A DNA stretch of 52,569 bases from Candidatus Mediterraneibacter surreyensis. GTDB taxonomy: Bacteria; Bacillota; Clostridia; Lachnospirales; Lachnospiraceae. Of this stretch, positions 16,912-25,579 are shown piece by piece; the stretch's first letter is position 1; the number at the start of each line of letters is the position of its first letter. The translations under genes and the position numbers were made by a program. The notes beneath the pieces were generated by a model. The model saw nothing but the letters and a program-made list of their open reading frames with translations, was not told where the DNA came from and did no database searches. The DNA is taken from assembly GCA_019118885.1 (NCBI GenBank), contig DWYB01000055.1:1-52569 (forward strand), written 5' to 3'.

Positions 16912-18657
16912 CTACTCACCCTCCCTTACAAGTTCTATCGCGTCAAATTTGCACAGATCTTTACACAGTCCGCAGCCGGTGCACATGGTGTCATCGATAT
17001 GGATCGTTCCGTCTGCGTTCTTTGTCATGGCCGGACATCCCGGTTTCATGCACATGCCGCATTTCTTACATTTATCCTCATGTGCGACATAAAGCGGCTT
17101 TTTCCTCTTGTCGAGAAGCACGCACGGCGTCTTGGTAATAATGACAGAAATCTCGTCCTTTGCCACCTCTTCTTTGATCGTCTTCTCGAGCAGTGGAAGG
17201 TCAAATGCGTTGATCTCATAAACATTCTTTATGCCCATCGCTTTGCAGATCCCCGGTATGCTGATCGCATAAGTCGGATCTCCCTGCAGAGTCTTTCCGG
17301 TCGCTGCGTGATCCTGATGCCCCGTCATACCTGTTGTAGAATTATCAAGGATGATCACTGTACCTGTAGCTTTGTTGTATACCATATTCATCAGAGAGTT
17401 CACACCTGTATGCATAAATGTAGAGTCTCCGATCACTGCCACCCAGTTCTTTATGTAATCTTTGCCCTTTGCCTTCTCCATGCCGTGAAGCGTTGAGATG
17501 CTGGAGCCCATGCACATTGTCGTGTCGATCACGCTCAGGGGGGCTACCGCGCCAAGTGTGTAGCATCCGATATCTCCCGCTGCATGCATTTTTAACTTAT
17601 TGAGTGTATAGAATACACTTCTGTGAGGACATCCCGGACAAAGGATCGGCGGTCTCCCCGGCGCCGCTGCCGGTTCTTTGATATCAAGCTCCTGTTTCAG
17701 GATAGCTTTTCTGAGCATATTTGCACTGTATTCGCCCTGAACAGTGAGGATTTCTTTGCCGATGGCATTGATTCCCCAGGATTTCACCTGTTCCTCGATC
17801 ACCGGATCAAGTTCTTCAACTATATATAATGTATCTACTTTAGACGCAAAATCTTCGATCAGTTTTCTGGGAAGCGGATTGACCATGCCCAGCTTCAGCA
17901 CAGATGCTTCCGGCATTGCCTCTTTCACATACTGATACGGGATACCACTTGTGATCACACCAATCTTCGTATCGTTCATCTCCACACGGTTAATTGGAAG
18001 TGTGTTTGCCGCTTCTGCAAGCTCCAGATTACGTTTCTCGATCTCAATGTGGCGTATCTTGGCATTGCCCGGCATCATGACATTTTTCTGGATATTTTTC
18101 TCATATACCTTGTCCTCAGGAACGACACGGTCCTGAAGCTCCACCAGTCCCTGGGAATGTGCCAGTCTCGTCGTCGTCCGGAAAATAAACGGACGGTCGA
18201 ACTTTTCACTCAGTTCAAATGCAATCTTAAAGTAATCTTTTGCCTCCGCACTGTCCGACGGTTCGATCACCGGGATCTGCGCCGCTCTTGCGACCATCCT
18301 TGTATCCTGCTCGTTCTGGGAACTGTAAAGTCCCGGGTCGTCAGCCACAACAATAACAAGACCGCCGTTTACTCCCATATAAGAGACAGAATACAGCGGA
18401 TCTGCGGCCACGTTCAGCCCTACATGCTTCATACATGCCATGGACCGTACTCCTGCCAGGCTGGCTCCCACTGCTACTTCTGTCGCCACTTTCTCGTTTG
18501 GCGCCCATTCTTCATACACATCATCTCTGTACTGGACAAGATATTCGCTGATCTCCGTACTCGGAGTTCCCGGATAAGCAGATGAGACTTTCACTCCTGC
18601 CTCATAAGCTCCGCGGGCAATTGCTTCATTGCCCAGCATGATCACTTTTTCTCCCAT
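16912..18657 (-). CDS. iorA: Indolepyruvate:ferredoxin oxidoreductase, alpha subunit
   Basis: The catalytic, thiamine-diphosphate-containing subunit (581 residues from the chosen start). The N-terminal pyrimidine-type domain shows SAYPGTPSTEISEYL, the middle has CPGCPHRSVF, and the diphosphate/Mg site reads GDSTFMHTG with the later NSTTGMTGHQ. The C-terminus is a two-cluster ferredoxin domain: CKKCGMCMKPGC and CTGCGLCKDLC. The ATG at 18657 is one nucleotide after the upstream ligase stop and has AAAGGA 11 nt upstream; an alternative ATG lies 12 nt earlier, with the signal too close. The enzyme is oxygen-sensitive, which fits a strict anaerobe fermenting aromatic amino acids. Confidence 0.97.
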   Translation of the reverse strand: MGEKVIMLGNEAIARGAYEAGVKVSSAYPGTPSTEISEYLVQYRDDVYEEWAPNEKVATEVAVGASLAGVRSMACMKHVGLNVAADPLYSVSYMGVNGGLVIVVADDPGLYSSQNEQDTRMVARAAQIPVIEPSDSAEAKDYFKIAFELSEKFDRPFIFRTTTRLAHSQGLVELQDRVVPEDKVYEKNIQKNVMMPGNAKIRHIEIEKRNLELAEAANTLPINRVEMNDTKIGVITSGIPYQYVKEAMPEASVLKLGMVNPLPRKLIEDFASKVDTLYIVEELDPVIEEQVKSWGINAIGKEILTVQGEYSANMLRKAILKQELDIKEPAAAPGRPPILCPGCPHRSVFYTLNKLKMHAAGDIGCYTLGAVAPLSVIDTTMCMGSSISTLHGMEKAKGKDYIKNWVAVIGDSTFMHTGVNSLMNMVYNKATGTVIILDNSTTGMTGHQDHAATGKTLQGDPTYAISIPGICKAMGIKNVYEINAFDLPLLEKTIKEEVAKDEISVIITKTPCVLLDKRKKPLYVAHEDKCKKCGMCMKPGCPAMTKNADGTIHIDDTMCTGCGLCKDLCKFDAIELVREGE

Positions 18658-18658
18658 A

Positions 18659-19969
18659 TCATAAACCATCCTTTCGTAAATCTGTCACTCTCTTTGCCTT
18701 GCCCTCGAACCTCTGGAGAGAATTCGGAGCCACAAGCCTGATCTGCGTAGCAAGGCCGAGCTGTGCCTTCAGCGCTTTCTTGATCCTGCTCTCAAGTTCA
18801 CTGAGTTTTGCATAACTGTCGAGCAGCCTGTCATCGATCAGCTCCACTGTGATCGTCATGACATCCAGCCTGTTCCTTCGCTCTACAAGGATCTCGTAAT
18901 GAGGTCCGATCTCATCAATCTTAAGGAGCACTTCCTCTATCTGTGTCGGGAATACATTTACTCCGCGGATGACAAGCATATCGTCCGCACGTCCGGAGAT
19001 ATTTTCTATCCTGCATGTCGTACGCCCGCACTTGCACGGCTCATACATCAGTCTTGTAAGGTCGCCTGTACGATACCTCACAAGCGGCAGCGCCTCTTTG
19101 CCGAGACAAGTCACCACAAGCTCCCCCAGTTCTCCCGGCGGAAGCACTTCCTCTGTCTCCGGATCGATGATCTCAGGAATAAACCAGTCTTCATTGACAT
19201 GCATACCGCAAAGCTCTGTACATTCACCTGCGACTCCCGGGCCACAGAGTTCGCTCATACCATAATTCTGTGTACAGACGAACTGGTCTCCCCAGACTTT
19301 ATGCATCTCATCCCGCATCGGCTCTGTCATTCCCTCTCCCCCGAAAAGCCCAATGTGCAGTTTCAGGTCTTTTTCCGGGTCGATACCGCGGTTTCTTATC
19401 TCTTCTCCCAGGTGCAGCGCATAGGACGGCGTTGCAACAAGAAGGGTTACTCCCATATCCTGAAGGAACATGATCTGCTTATTCGTATTTCCTGAAGACA
19501 TAGGAATAACAGATGCACCAATTTTCTCAAGTCCCCCATGAAGGCCGAGTGCTCCTGTAAACGTACCGTAGCCAAACGAAATCTGTGCTACATCATCAGC
19601 TGTGGCGCCTCCCATGCAGGCAAGTCTCGCTACGTTATTAAGCCACATGTCCAGATCATTTCTCGTATATCCTACCACCGTCGGCTTTCCGGTCGTCCCG
19701 GAACTTGCATGATAACGCACAATGTCTTTCTTATCCACTGCAAAAAGCCCGTCAGGATAGTTGTCTCTGAAATCTGCTTTATATGTAAACGGCAGACGCT
19801 TCAGGTCCTCCAGTGTCTGCACATCGTCCGGCTTAATGCCCGCTGCATCCATCTTGTCACGGTACGGTTTCACCCGGTCGTAGATATAGCGGACCGTATC
19901 CTTCAATTTGGCAAGCTGGATCGCTTCGATCTCTTCTCTGGGGAGAGTCTCCTCCTTATCCCATATCAT
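18659..19969 (-). CDS. Phenylacetate-CoA ligase family protein (copy 2, operon leader)
   Basis: The first gene of the aryl-pyruvate operon, 436 residues, PaaK-type AMP-forming CoA ligase. The phosphate loop is HASSGTTGKPTVVGYT. Later motifs are QNYGMSELCGPGVAGEC, LVRYRTGDLTRL and GRADDMLVIRGVNVFPTQ. The ATG at 19969 is chosen because GGAGG lies 9 nt upstream; the longer frame would start 17 codons earlier inside the promoter region. It differs from copy 1 enough to suggest separate substrates or directions. Its stop codon abuts the iorA start. Confidence 0.94.
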   Translation of the reverse strand: MIWDKEETLPREEIEAIQLAKLKDTVRYIYDRVKPYRDKMDAAGIKPDDVQTLEDLKRLPFTYKADFRDNYPDGLFAVDKKDIVRYHASSGTTGKPTVVGYTRNDLDMWLNNVARLACMGGATADDVAQISFGYGTFTGALGLHGGLEKIGASVIPMSSGNTNKQIMFLQDMGVTLLVATPSYALHLGEEIRNRGIDPEKDLKLHIGLFGGEGMTEPMRDEMHKVWGDQFVCTQNYGMSELCGPGVAGECTELCGMHVNEDWFIPEIIDPETEEVLPPGELGELVVTCLGKEALPLVRYRTGDLTRLMYEPCKCGRTTCRIENISGRADDMLVIRGVNVFPTQIEEVLLKIDEIGPHYEILVERRNRLDVMTITVELIDDRLLDSYAKLSELESRIKKALKAQLGLATQIRLVAPNSLQRFEGKAKRVTDLRKDGL

Positions 19970-20008
19970 TGTATGTGTCCTCCTTCGTTTAAACATTTGC
20001 CTTTGGAT

Positions 20009-20037
20009 AGTATAACACAATACTTTGACGAGTTAAA
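20009..20037 (-). promoter_or_regulatory. Probable promoter of the aryl-pyruvate operon
   Basis: Minus-strand TATACT (20009-20014) is a good -10 box, with a weak TTTAAC (20032-20037) 17 nt upstream, about 40 nt before the ligase ATG. The 306-nt gap up to the ABC transporter gene holds this promoter and the structured repeat at 20107-20260; nothing else coding was seen in it. Confidence 0.5.
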
Positions 20038-20106
20038 GTGGAAAATTCGTGTTTATTCCAGAGATTGTATGATGACTCAAGTACAAAATCAGATCGACAA
20101 GAAGAC

Positions 20107-20260
20107 GCAAATAAAGCAGCCGGGAGGTATGTATTGTGTACGCACCGTAAAGTAACGCCGGCACTTGGAGCGCGTCTTCCGCGCTCCTATGTACCGCTGC
20201 GTTACGCCCCGCGCTAAAGCGGGTGCTCTAACAATACATAGCTCCCGGCGGATTCTTTGC
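20107..20260. repeat. Structured palindromic repeat, copy A
   Basis: An element of about 155 nt with nested symmetry. The outer arms at 20119-20137 and 20231-20249 pair over 19 positions with one G-G mismatch, and flanks GCAAA/TTTGC extend it. Inside is a 54-nt hairpin (20152-20205): 7 bp, a CT bulge, 6 positions with a C-A mismatch, a TT/TAT internal loop, 7 bp and a 7-nt loop beginning GTC. A short stem CCCGC/GCGGG (20208-20212 and 20219-20223) follows. Copy B at 52406-52560 has the same layout with different paired bases. It lies downstream of the polysaccharide operon and upstream of the aryl-pyruvate promoter. No ORF is inside. It resembles bcr1-type intergenic repeats in size and symmetry, but its family is not known to me. 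Confidence 0.9.
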
Positions 20261-20275
20261 CGGAACAAACACGAA

Positions 20276-21037
20276 TCAATTTGCTTTATCCGCTGCATGT
20301 CTTCTGCGATAGCGGCGCATGAAACCTTCATAATCTTCGACTACCTGTTTTGCAGGTCCGTATTCTTTTACAAGTCCGTCATGTATCCAGATTACTTCAT
20401 CACACAGTTCCAGTATACTTGCATTACTGTGCGAAACAATCATCACAGTCTTGCTCTTATCCCGGATGATCTCTTTCATTTTCTCATAACTTTTCTCGCG
20501 AAAATTTATGTCTCCCACACTCAGGACCTCATCAATAAGAATGATCTCTGTGTCCAGAATGGCAGTAATCGAGAATGCAAGTTTAGAGTACATTCCGCTG
20601 GAATATGTCTGCACTGGTTTATAGATAAAGTCTCCAAGTTCAGAAAATTCAATGATATCGGGAAGTCGTTCCTTTATCTCTTTCTCTGTAAATCCCAGAA
20701 GCAGCCCTGAAAGATAAATATTTTCAAGACCGCTCAGATTTGCTTGAAAACCGATACCTATTGCCAGAAGCGAAAGGCGATTTCCAAATGTGTCAACCGA
20801 TCCTTCATCCGGAGAAAACACTCCTGCTATCGTTCGTAGTAAGGTTGATTTTCCGCTTCCATTCTTACCGATAATTCCTACAATCTTGCCTTTAGGCACT
20901 TGAAAACTGACTCCTCTGAGCGCTTCGTAATAATCTCTTCTGTGTCTGATCTTTCCAAAACTCTTTTTAATAGAGAACGATTTCATGCTCCTGTATGCAA
21001 CTTTCACATCTTTTACATCAATCGCTATTTCTGCCAT
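20276..21037 (-). CDS. Polysaccharide/teichoic-acid ABC exporter, ATP-binding subunit
   Basis: A 253-residue ATPase of the TagH/Wzt/KpsT type, which powers export of lipid-linked glycans. Walker A is GKNGSGKST (57-65), the signature is YSSGMYSKLAFS, Walker B is IILIDEVLSVGD, followed by the H-loop VSHS. The long insert before Walker A (residues 15-40, rich in Lys/Arg) is common in this subfamily. There is no C-terminal carbohydrate-binding domain of the Wzt(O9a) kind. It follows the permease gene by 7 nt and is the last gene of the operon. Confidence 0.95.
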   Translation of the reverse strand: MAEIAIDVKDVKVAYRSMKSFSIKKSFGKIRHRRDYYEALRGVSFQVPKGKIVGIIGKNGSGKSTLLRTIAGVFSPDEGSVDTFGNRLSLLAIGIGFQANLSGLENIYLSGLLLGFTEKEIKERLPDIIEFSELGDFIYKPVQTYSSGMYSKLAFSITAILDTEIILIDEVLSVGDINFREKSYEKMKEIIRDKSKTVMIVSHSNASILELCDEVIWIHDGLVKEYGPAKQVVEDYEGFMRRYRRRHAADKAN

Positions 21038-21044
21038 ACTTTCC

Positions 21045-21848
21045 TTAAACCACCTTTATATAAGAATTTTCGAAACGGTACATCAGTTTCAGTCCGATAC
21101 ACAGAAGCACCAGTGAAATGACCAGCCAGTAGATATACATCTCAAAACGGAGCGACTGTCCGTAAATAATGATTTTCCTCAATTCATCTATAACATATGC
21201 CACCGGATTCACTGTAATCATCAGTCTGCCTACATTTAGTCCGAAAAAAGTCGTCTGAGACAGTCTGTCTCCCACGTCATAAAAAACTCCTGACAGATAA
21301 AACATAAACCGCAGGATTACCTGGACCACATTGTAGAGGTCATTGATGTACACTCCGAAATGGGCGACGATCACTCCGCAGCCAAGAGTCAAGAGAAGGA
21401 TCAGCAGCACTACCGGAACACAGTATAACAGATGGGCTGTCGGTTTTATCCTGTATGCTGCTGCAAAGCCTGCCACTATTCCGAAAGAAATCAGCATCTT
21501 AAAAAAGTTCACATACAACTTCTCCAGTATGAGCATGTATTTCGGTATATATATTTTAGATACGATCCCTCGGAACGTATTTACGATCTTAACAGAAATC
21601 ATAACTGTTTTATTAAAAAAATTCCACACTGTTAATCCGATGATCACGACGACCGGAAGATATTCTCCCTGTGACCTGAACACTACGACCGTGATAAAAA
21701 CATAAACAAGCATAAAAAGAACCGGATCCAGTATCCACCACAGCCACGTAAGATATGAACTGCCCACTTCGCCTTTCAGCTCGGATTTTGCTGCATACAA
21801 CGAGTATGGATTATATCGCTTTATATGCAAAGCTAATTTTTTCAGCAT
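21045..21848 (-). CDS. Polysaccharide/teichoic-acid ABC exporter, permease subunit
   Basis: An ABC-2 type permease (267 residues, TagG/Wzm-like) with six predicted membrane segments, beginning near the WLWWILDPVLFMLVYVFI segment. The ATG at 21848 is favoured because GGAG lies 8 nt upstream; an ATG two codons earlier has it only 2 nt away. Paired with the downstream ATPase it would flip the undecaprenyl-linked polymer across the membrane. Confidence 0.94.
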   Translation of the reverse strand: MLKKLALHIKRYNPYSLYAAKSELKGEVGSSYLTWLWWILDPVLFMLVYVFITVVVFRSQGEYLPVVVIIGLTVWNFFNKTVMISVKIVNTFRGIVSKIYIPKYMLILEKLYVNFFKMLISFGIVAGFAAAYRIKPTAHLLYCVPVVLLILLLTLGCGVIVAHFGVYINDLYNVVQVILRFMFYLSGVFYDVGDRLSQTTFFGLNVGRLMITVNPVAYVIDELRKIIIYGQSLRFEMYIYWLVISLVLLCIGLKLMYRFENSYIKVV

Positions 21849-21859
21849 TCCCATCTCTC

Positions 21860-22237
21860 CTATAACAAATCTATTATATCTGACGCCGGCTGATGCCAGT
21901 CTGTCAAAATCATATTCCGTACTGTCAGTTTCTTCTGATATCGCCGATAATAGTCCGTTGAAAGAAAAATAACACCCGGATACATTCTGATAAGGTTGTG
22001 TAATTTTAGTTCGTTTCCGCTGACAAGTACTACGATTTTTGTATTTTCACGGCGAAGATCATTATAGTGAGCAATGATATTTTTCATTTCATCTGGGTCG
22101 TCCAGACGATATACGATACTGTAATCATTGTTTCTGTATATTGTCGGTTTTGCGGGCTGAAAAGTCCGGTAAACTTTTTTCGCCCCTCTATACAGAATCG
22201 GATTATTCTTGACAAATCTGATCACAAAATTCTTCAT
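21860..22237 (-). CDS. Small protein of unknown function in the polysaccharide operon
   Basis: A 125-residue basic protein with no membrane segment and no family I recognise. It starts inside the 3' end of the tandem glycosyltransferase gene (35-bp overlap) with AGGAGG just before its ATG, so it is translated by design rather than by chance. The middle (KIVVLVSGNELKLHNLIRMY) could be one Rossmann-like strand-helix, and the protein may be the N-terminal half of a GT-B fold or a remnant of one. Its conserved position between the glycosyltransferase and exporter suggests a role in polymer synthesis or chain handover, as inference only. Confidence 0.8.
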   Translation of the reverse strand: MKNFVIRFVKNNPILYRGAKKVYRTFQPAKPTIYRNNDYSIVYRLDDPDEMKNIIAHYNDLRRENTKIVVLVSGNELKLHNLIRMYPGVIFLSTDYYRRYQKKLTVRNMILTDWHQPASDIIDLL

Positions 22238-24353
22238 AATCTCCTCCTGTTTCCAGCAGCTGTTTTATCTGTTCCCATATCAGATGAATATCAAAATTCT
22301 CACGCACATACTGCTGTCCTTTTTCCGCACATTTCCTGTATATATCCCTGTTTACAGTCCTGTCATCGATATATTCCGCGATCTCTCCGATCGAATTGCA
22401 GATCACATCTTCAGGATAGAGATATTCTATTCCTTCCCATCGAAGCGCGGCGACCACGCACCCGGCGGCCATTCCCTCAAATGGAGTCACATGAAAGCTT
22501 TCCGGAAACTGTGAATCACTAAGTGATAATACGTACCCGATTTTTTTCAGGAACTGAGGCACATCCACCCAGCCGTCAAAAAACACCGAATCTTCCAGGT
22601 GCTCTTCCCTGATTTTTCTGTATACATTCTCGTAATATGCTCTCTCTTCAGGCACATTCCATGTATTAGGAAATTCCTCCGGTCTTTTTCCCGGTACGTG
22701 AAGGCAGTATCTGTCATCTTTTTCTTTAAGAATCTTCAACAGATCTACCGCGCGCTCCAGTCCTTTCCGTTTTGGCAGAGCCCCGATCAGCGCGAGATGG
22801 AATCTGCTGTCATCTTCTTTTTCCGAAGAATATCTGTCTGTATCAATAAAATTATTAATCACAGTACATTTTTCCATCGGAATGCGAAAACGTCTCATAA
22901 ATTCTTCAAACCAGTAATAGGATACCGTAATAACTTTGCTTATCCTGTTCATATCCAGATTACTGCCATATCTTCTCATAACTTCAAAACGATGTGCACG
23001 AATAAAAAGGCTCTGATGCGGATATAAATGCTGAGAATACCACTGTGCTGACGTGAGCAGCCATTCACACCATACGATATCAGCCTCTTTCAGACAGGTT
23101 TCAGCCTCTTTCGATCGAAACTCCATATACTCTTCGAGTTCCTGTACTTTCAGGATATATTCCGATTCAAAGTATGGAAAGAGCGGTCTCAGAAATTTCA
23201 GGTCATGCCCGCTTACCAGCAGTCTCTCCTTTTTCTCAGGATAAAGTTCCAGCGCTTCTAAAACGTTCCCGTAGATTCTGTCCGTACTGAACATTTCGGC
23301 CGCGCCTGCAAGACATCTCTTTGCATTCTCCCAGACAACGGGATCATGAAAAGCCCGCAGTATTTTTTCAAAACATTCCTCTTCTGTCTCGACAAAAAGA
23401 GGGTAATCTTTCCCCAGTATTGTTTCGTGCATCCTCGTTCTGCGCAGCACAACAGGCACCCCGCTGTGGCAGTATTCGAGAAGCTTCACGGATACTTCCA
23501 GGGAATGGTCATTATCAACCTCTCTGCTGCGGAAAGAATAACCCAGGCAGCAGCTCTTCACGATACGGTCCGTTTCGCTGTGCGGTCTGGAACCGTAGAA
23601 TACAATATTTCCCATAGTCTTCAGACTGTGAAAAACCTCCTGTTTGTATTCCGCCATATCCCGGTTCACTTTATCGCCGACAAAATGCAGTGTAATCTGA
23701 GGATCTTCTTTCCTCAGCTTTTCCATGATACGGATCAATTCGAGGATATTCCAGTTTTTTGCAATCTTTCCAGCATAAACTATAGTTCTTTCTTTCTTTT
23801 TCTGTGCTTTCTGTGGAAACACTACCGGGTAAAGCACATGGAACTTAGTTCCGTCAACGTTCAGGACGTCCTTTAAGTATTCTTTCATCGCCTTCGTCTG
23901 AACAAAATATGCCTGTACCTTTCGGTACAGGTCTCCGAGAAATTTTTTCTGTTCGGCGGGCATCTGCTCTTTATCATGGCAGAAATCCGTTAAATATGGA
24001 ATCACTTTATTTACCAGACTGCTTTTCGCGATCCGCTCCATTACCTGAGTTCCTCTGACGATCATACAGGAATAATCCCTCAGTCCGTCTATCTCTTCCA
24101 GCACTTTCACAATATTATCCGAATCAACTTCTGTTATATGATCAATATAATCTTTCACATACAAAAGCCTGATTCGATAGCGTTTTTCAATTTCTCCTGT
24201 CAGTATATGATTTCTTATCCTCTTCTTCAACAGAATATCTACATGATTTTTTCTGTCTTTCATTAGAAGTTTCGCCAGATTTACCAGCCAGATGCTTGAT
24301 CCGTCTATAATATTCAGATCAAGATCCCCATATATAAGTATCTTTCTTATCAT
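22203..24353 (-). CDS. Tandem two-domain GT-B glycosyltransferase
   Basis: A 716-residue protein with two complete GT4-like glycosyltransferase halves. The first (about 1-370) has an N-terminal IIDGSSIWLVNLAKLL nucleotide-site loop, TIVYAGKIAKNWNILELI and the acidic LEVSVKLLEYCHSGVPVV segment. The second (about 375-716) has LALIGALPKRKGLERAVDLL and ESFHVTPFEGMAAGCVVA. The ATG at 24353 forms an ATGA overlap with the wecC stop and has AGAGG 9 nt upstream. Two catalytic units in one chain suggest it adds two different residues in turn and thus builds a disaccharide repeat, probably including ManNAcA from the upstream enzymes. That polymerase role is inference. Confidence 0.88.
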   Translation of the reverse strand: MIRKILIYGDLDLNIIDGSSIWLVNLAKLLMKDRKNHVDILLKKRIRNHILTGEIEKRYRIRLLYVKDYIDHITEVDSDNIVKVLEEIDGLRDYSCMIVRGTQVMERIAKSSLVNKVIPYLTDFCHDKEQMPAEQKKFLGDLYRKVQAYFVQTKAMKEYLKDVLNVDGTKFHVLYPVVFPQKAQKKKERTIVYAGKIAKNWNILELIRIMEKLRKEDPQITLHFVGDKVNRDMAEYKQEVFHSLKTMGNIVFYGSRPHSETDRIVKSCCLGYSFRSREVDNDHSLEVSVKLLEYCHSGVPVVLRRTRMHETILGKDYPLFVETEEECFEKILRAFHDPVVWENAKRCLAGAAEMFSTDRIYGNVLEALELYPEKKERLLVSGHDLKFLRPLFPYFESEYILKVQELEEYMEFRSKEAETCLKEADIVWCEWLLTSAQWYSQHLYPHQSLFIRAHRFEVMRRYGSNLDMNRISKVITVSYYWFEEFMRRFRIPMEKCTVINNFIDTDRYSSEKEDDSRFHLALIGALPKRKGLERAVDLLKILKEKDDRYCLHVPGKRPEEFPNTWNVPEERAYYENVYRKIREEHLEDSVFFDGWVDVPQFLKKIGYVLSLSDSQFPESFHVTPFEGMAAGCVVAALRWEGIEYLYPEDVICNSIGEIAEYIDDRTVNRDIYRKCAEKGQQYVRENFDIHLIWEQIKQLLETGGDYEEFCDQICQE

Positions 24354-25579
24354 TCTGTCTGACCTCTCAAAAATCCAATACAATCATAATGCGGTTTGGC
24401 ATTTATGCGGGCTTTTATATTATCGTCTTTAAATTCATTATGTGCAAGTGCCAATATAAGATAATCGCAGGACTCTATCATTTCGTCCAGCTGTAGAAGT
24501 TCTATTCCGCTTATCGTGTCTCCGTGACTGTTCGGTTCGCAGCCATACACATTATATCCGTCGTTCTTCAATGCCGTAGCAAGGACAAGCGACGGACTCT
24601 CTCTCATATCATCAATGTTCGGTTTGTAAGCCATCCCAAGTATGCCGATCTTTTTCTCCTTATCATACCCTATATCATTCAGCACCTGCTCTTTTACCCA
24701 GAGAGGTTTTTTCTCATTGATCTCTCTTGCAGTCCGGATCAGGGAAGCATTCTCCCCGTATTTTTCCACGATAAACCACGGATCCACCGCCAGACAGTGT
24801 CCTCCGACTCCAAGTCCGGGAGTAAGTATGGACACCCTCGGATGCTTATTTGCAAGTTCAATCAGACGGAACACATCAATTCCCGCTTCCCTGCAGAGCA
24901 TGGAAAGCTGATTTGCATATGCTATATTGATATCGCGAAATGTATTTTCCGCAAGTTTGCATAATTCTGCTGTCACATCGTCACAGACATAGCAATGCCC
25001 GCCTGACACAAATGTTTCATAGAGTGATTTTGTCATTTCAGCCGCTTCAGGATCAGCCGATCCGATAATCCGGTCGTTGTGCTTTAACTCATACAAGATT
25101 TTCCCCGGGAGTACACGTTCCGGACAATGTGCCGTATAAAAGTCATTTTTCGGCAGGCCGCTCTCTTTTGTCAGAATATCCGTCATCATAGCTGTTGTAT
25201 GAGGCGGAACCGTAGATTCCAGGATGACCAGATCACCTTTTTTCAAGACCTTTGCCACTTCTGCCGCTGCTGATTCAACATAAGCGAGATCAGCCACCTT
25301 TCCATCGCTTTCCTCGGAAAATGGCGTGGGTACACAAATAACATATATATCAGAGACTGAAATCTCCTCCGTTACCGTGAAACATCCGTTTTTTCTCACC
25401 TCATCAAAAGCATCCTGAAGATGATCTTCAACAATGTGGATCTTTCCGTTTTTCAGACTGTCACGGACTCTCGGACTCACGTCAAACCCTTTCACATGGT
25501 GTCCAGCCCCTGCCATTACCACAGCCGTCGGAAGTCCTATATATCCAAGACCCACTACTGTAATTTCTTTGCTTTCCAT
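24350..25579 (-). CDS. wecC: UDP-N-acetyl-D-mannosamine dehydrogenase (nucleotide-sugar dehydrogenase)
   Basis: An NAD-dependent dehydrogenase of 409 residues, oxidising the C6 of a UDP-sugar to the uronic acid. The N-terminal Rossmann loop is VVGLGYIGLPTAVVMAGAG, the central helix has the catalytic lysine region CKLAENTFRDINIAYANQ, and the active-site cysteine is in GVGGHCLAVDPWF, the form seen in ManNAc rather than glucose dehydrogenases. With WecB beside it the substrate is most likely UDP-ManNAc, giving UDP-ManNAcA. GGAGG lies 6 nt before the ATG, which overlaps the tagA-like gene end by 25 bp. Confidence 0.9.
   Translation of the reverse strand: MESKEITVVGLGYIGLPTAVVMAGAGHHVKGFDVSPRVRDSLKNGKIHIVEDHLQDAFDEVRKNGCFTVTEEISVSDIYVICVPTPFSEESDGKVADLAYVESAAAEVAKVLKKGDLVILESTVPPHTTAMMTDILTKESGLPKNDFYTAHCPERVLPGKILYELKHNDRIIGSADPEAAEMTKSLYETFVSGGHCYVCDDVTAELCKLAENTFRDINIAYANQLSMLCREAGIDVFRLIELANKHPRVSILTPGLGVGGHCLAVDPWFIVEKYGENASLIRTAREINEKKPLWVKEQVLNDIGYDKEKKIGILGMAYKPNIDDMRESPSLVLATALKNDGYNVYGCEPNSHGDTISGIELLQLDEMIESCDYLILALAHNEFKDDNIKARINAKPHYDCIGFLRGQTE

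Noticed and set aside
20101-20280. Reading copy A of the repeat as part of a coding sequence
   Set aside because: Open frames across it are produced by the palindrome itself (both strands are open), lack start signals and are not shared with copy B.
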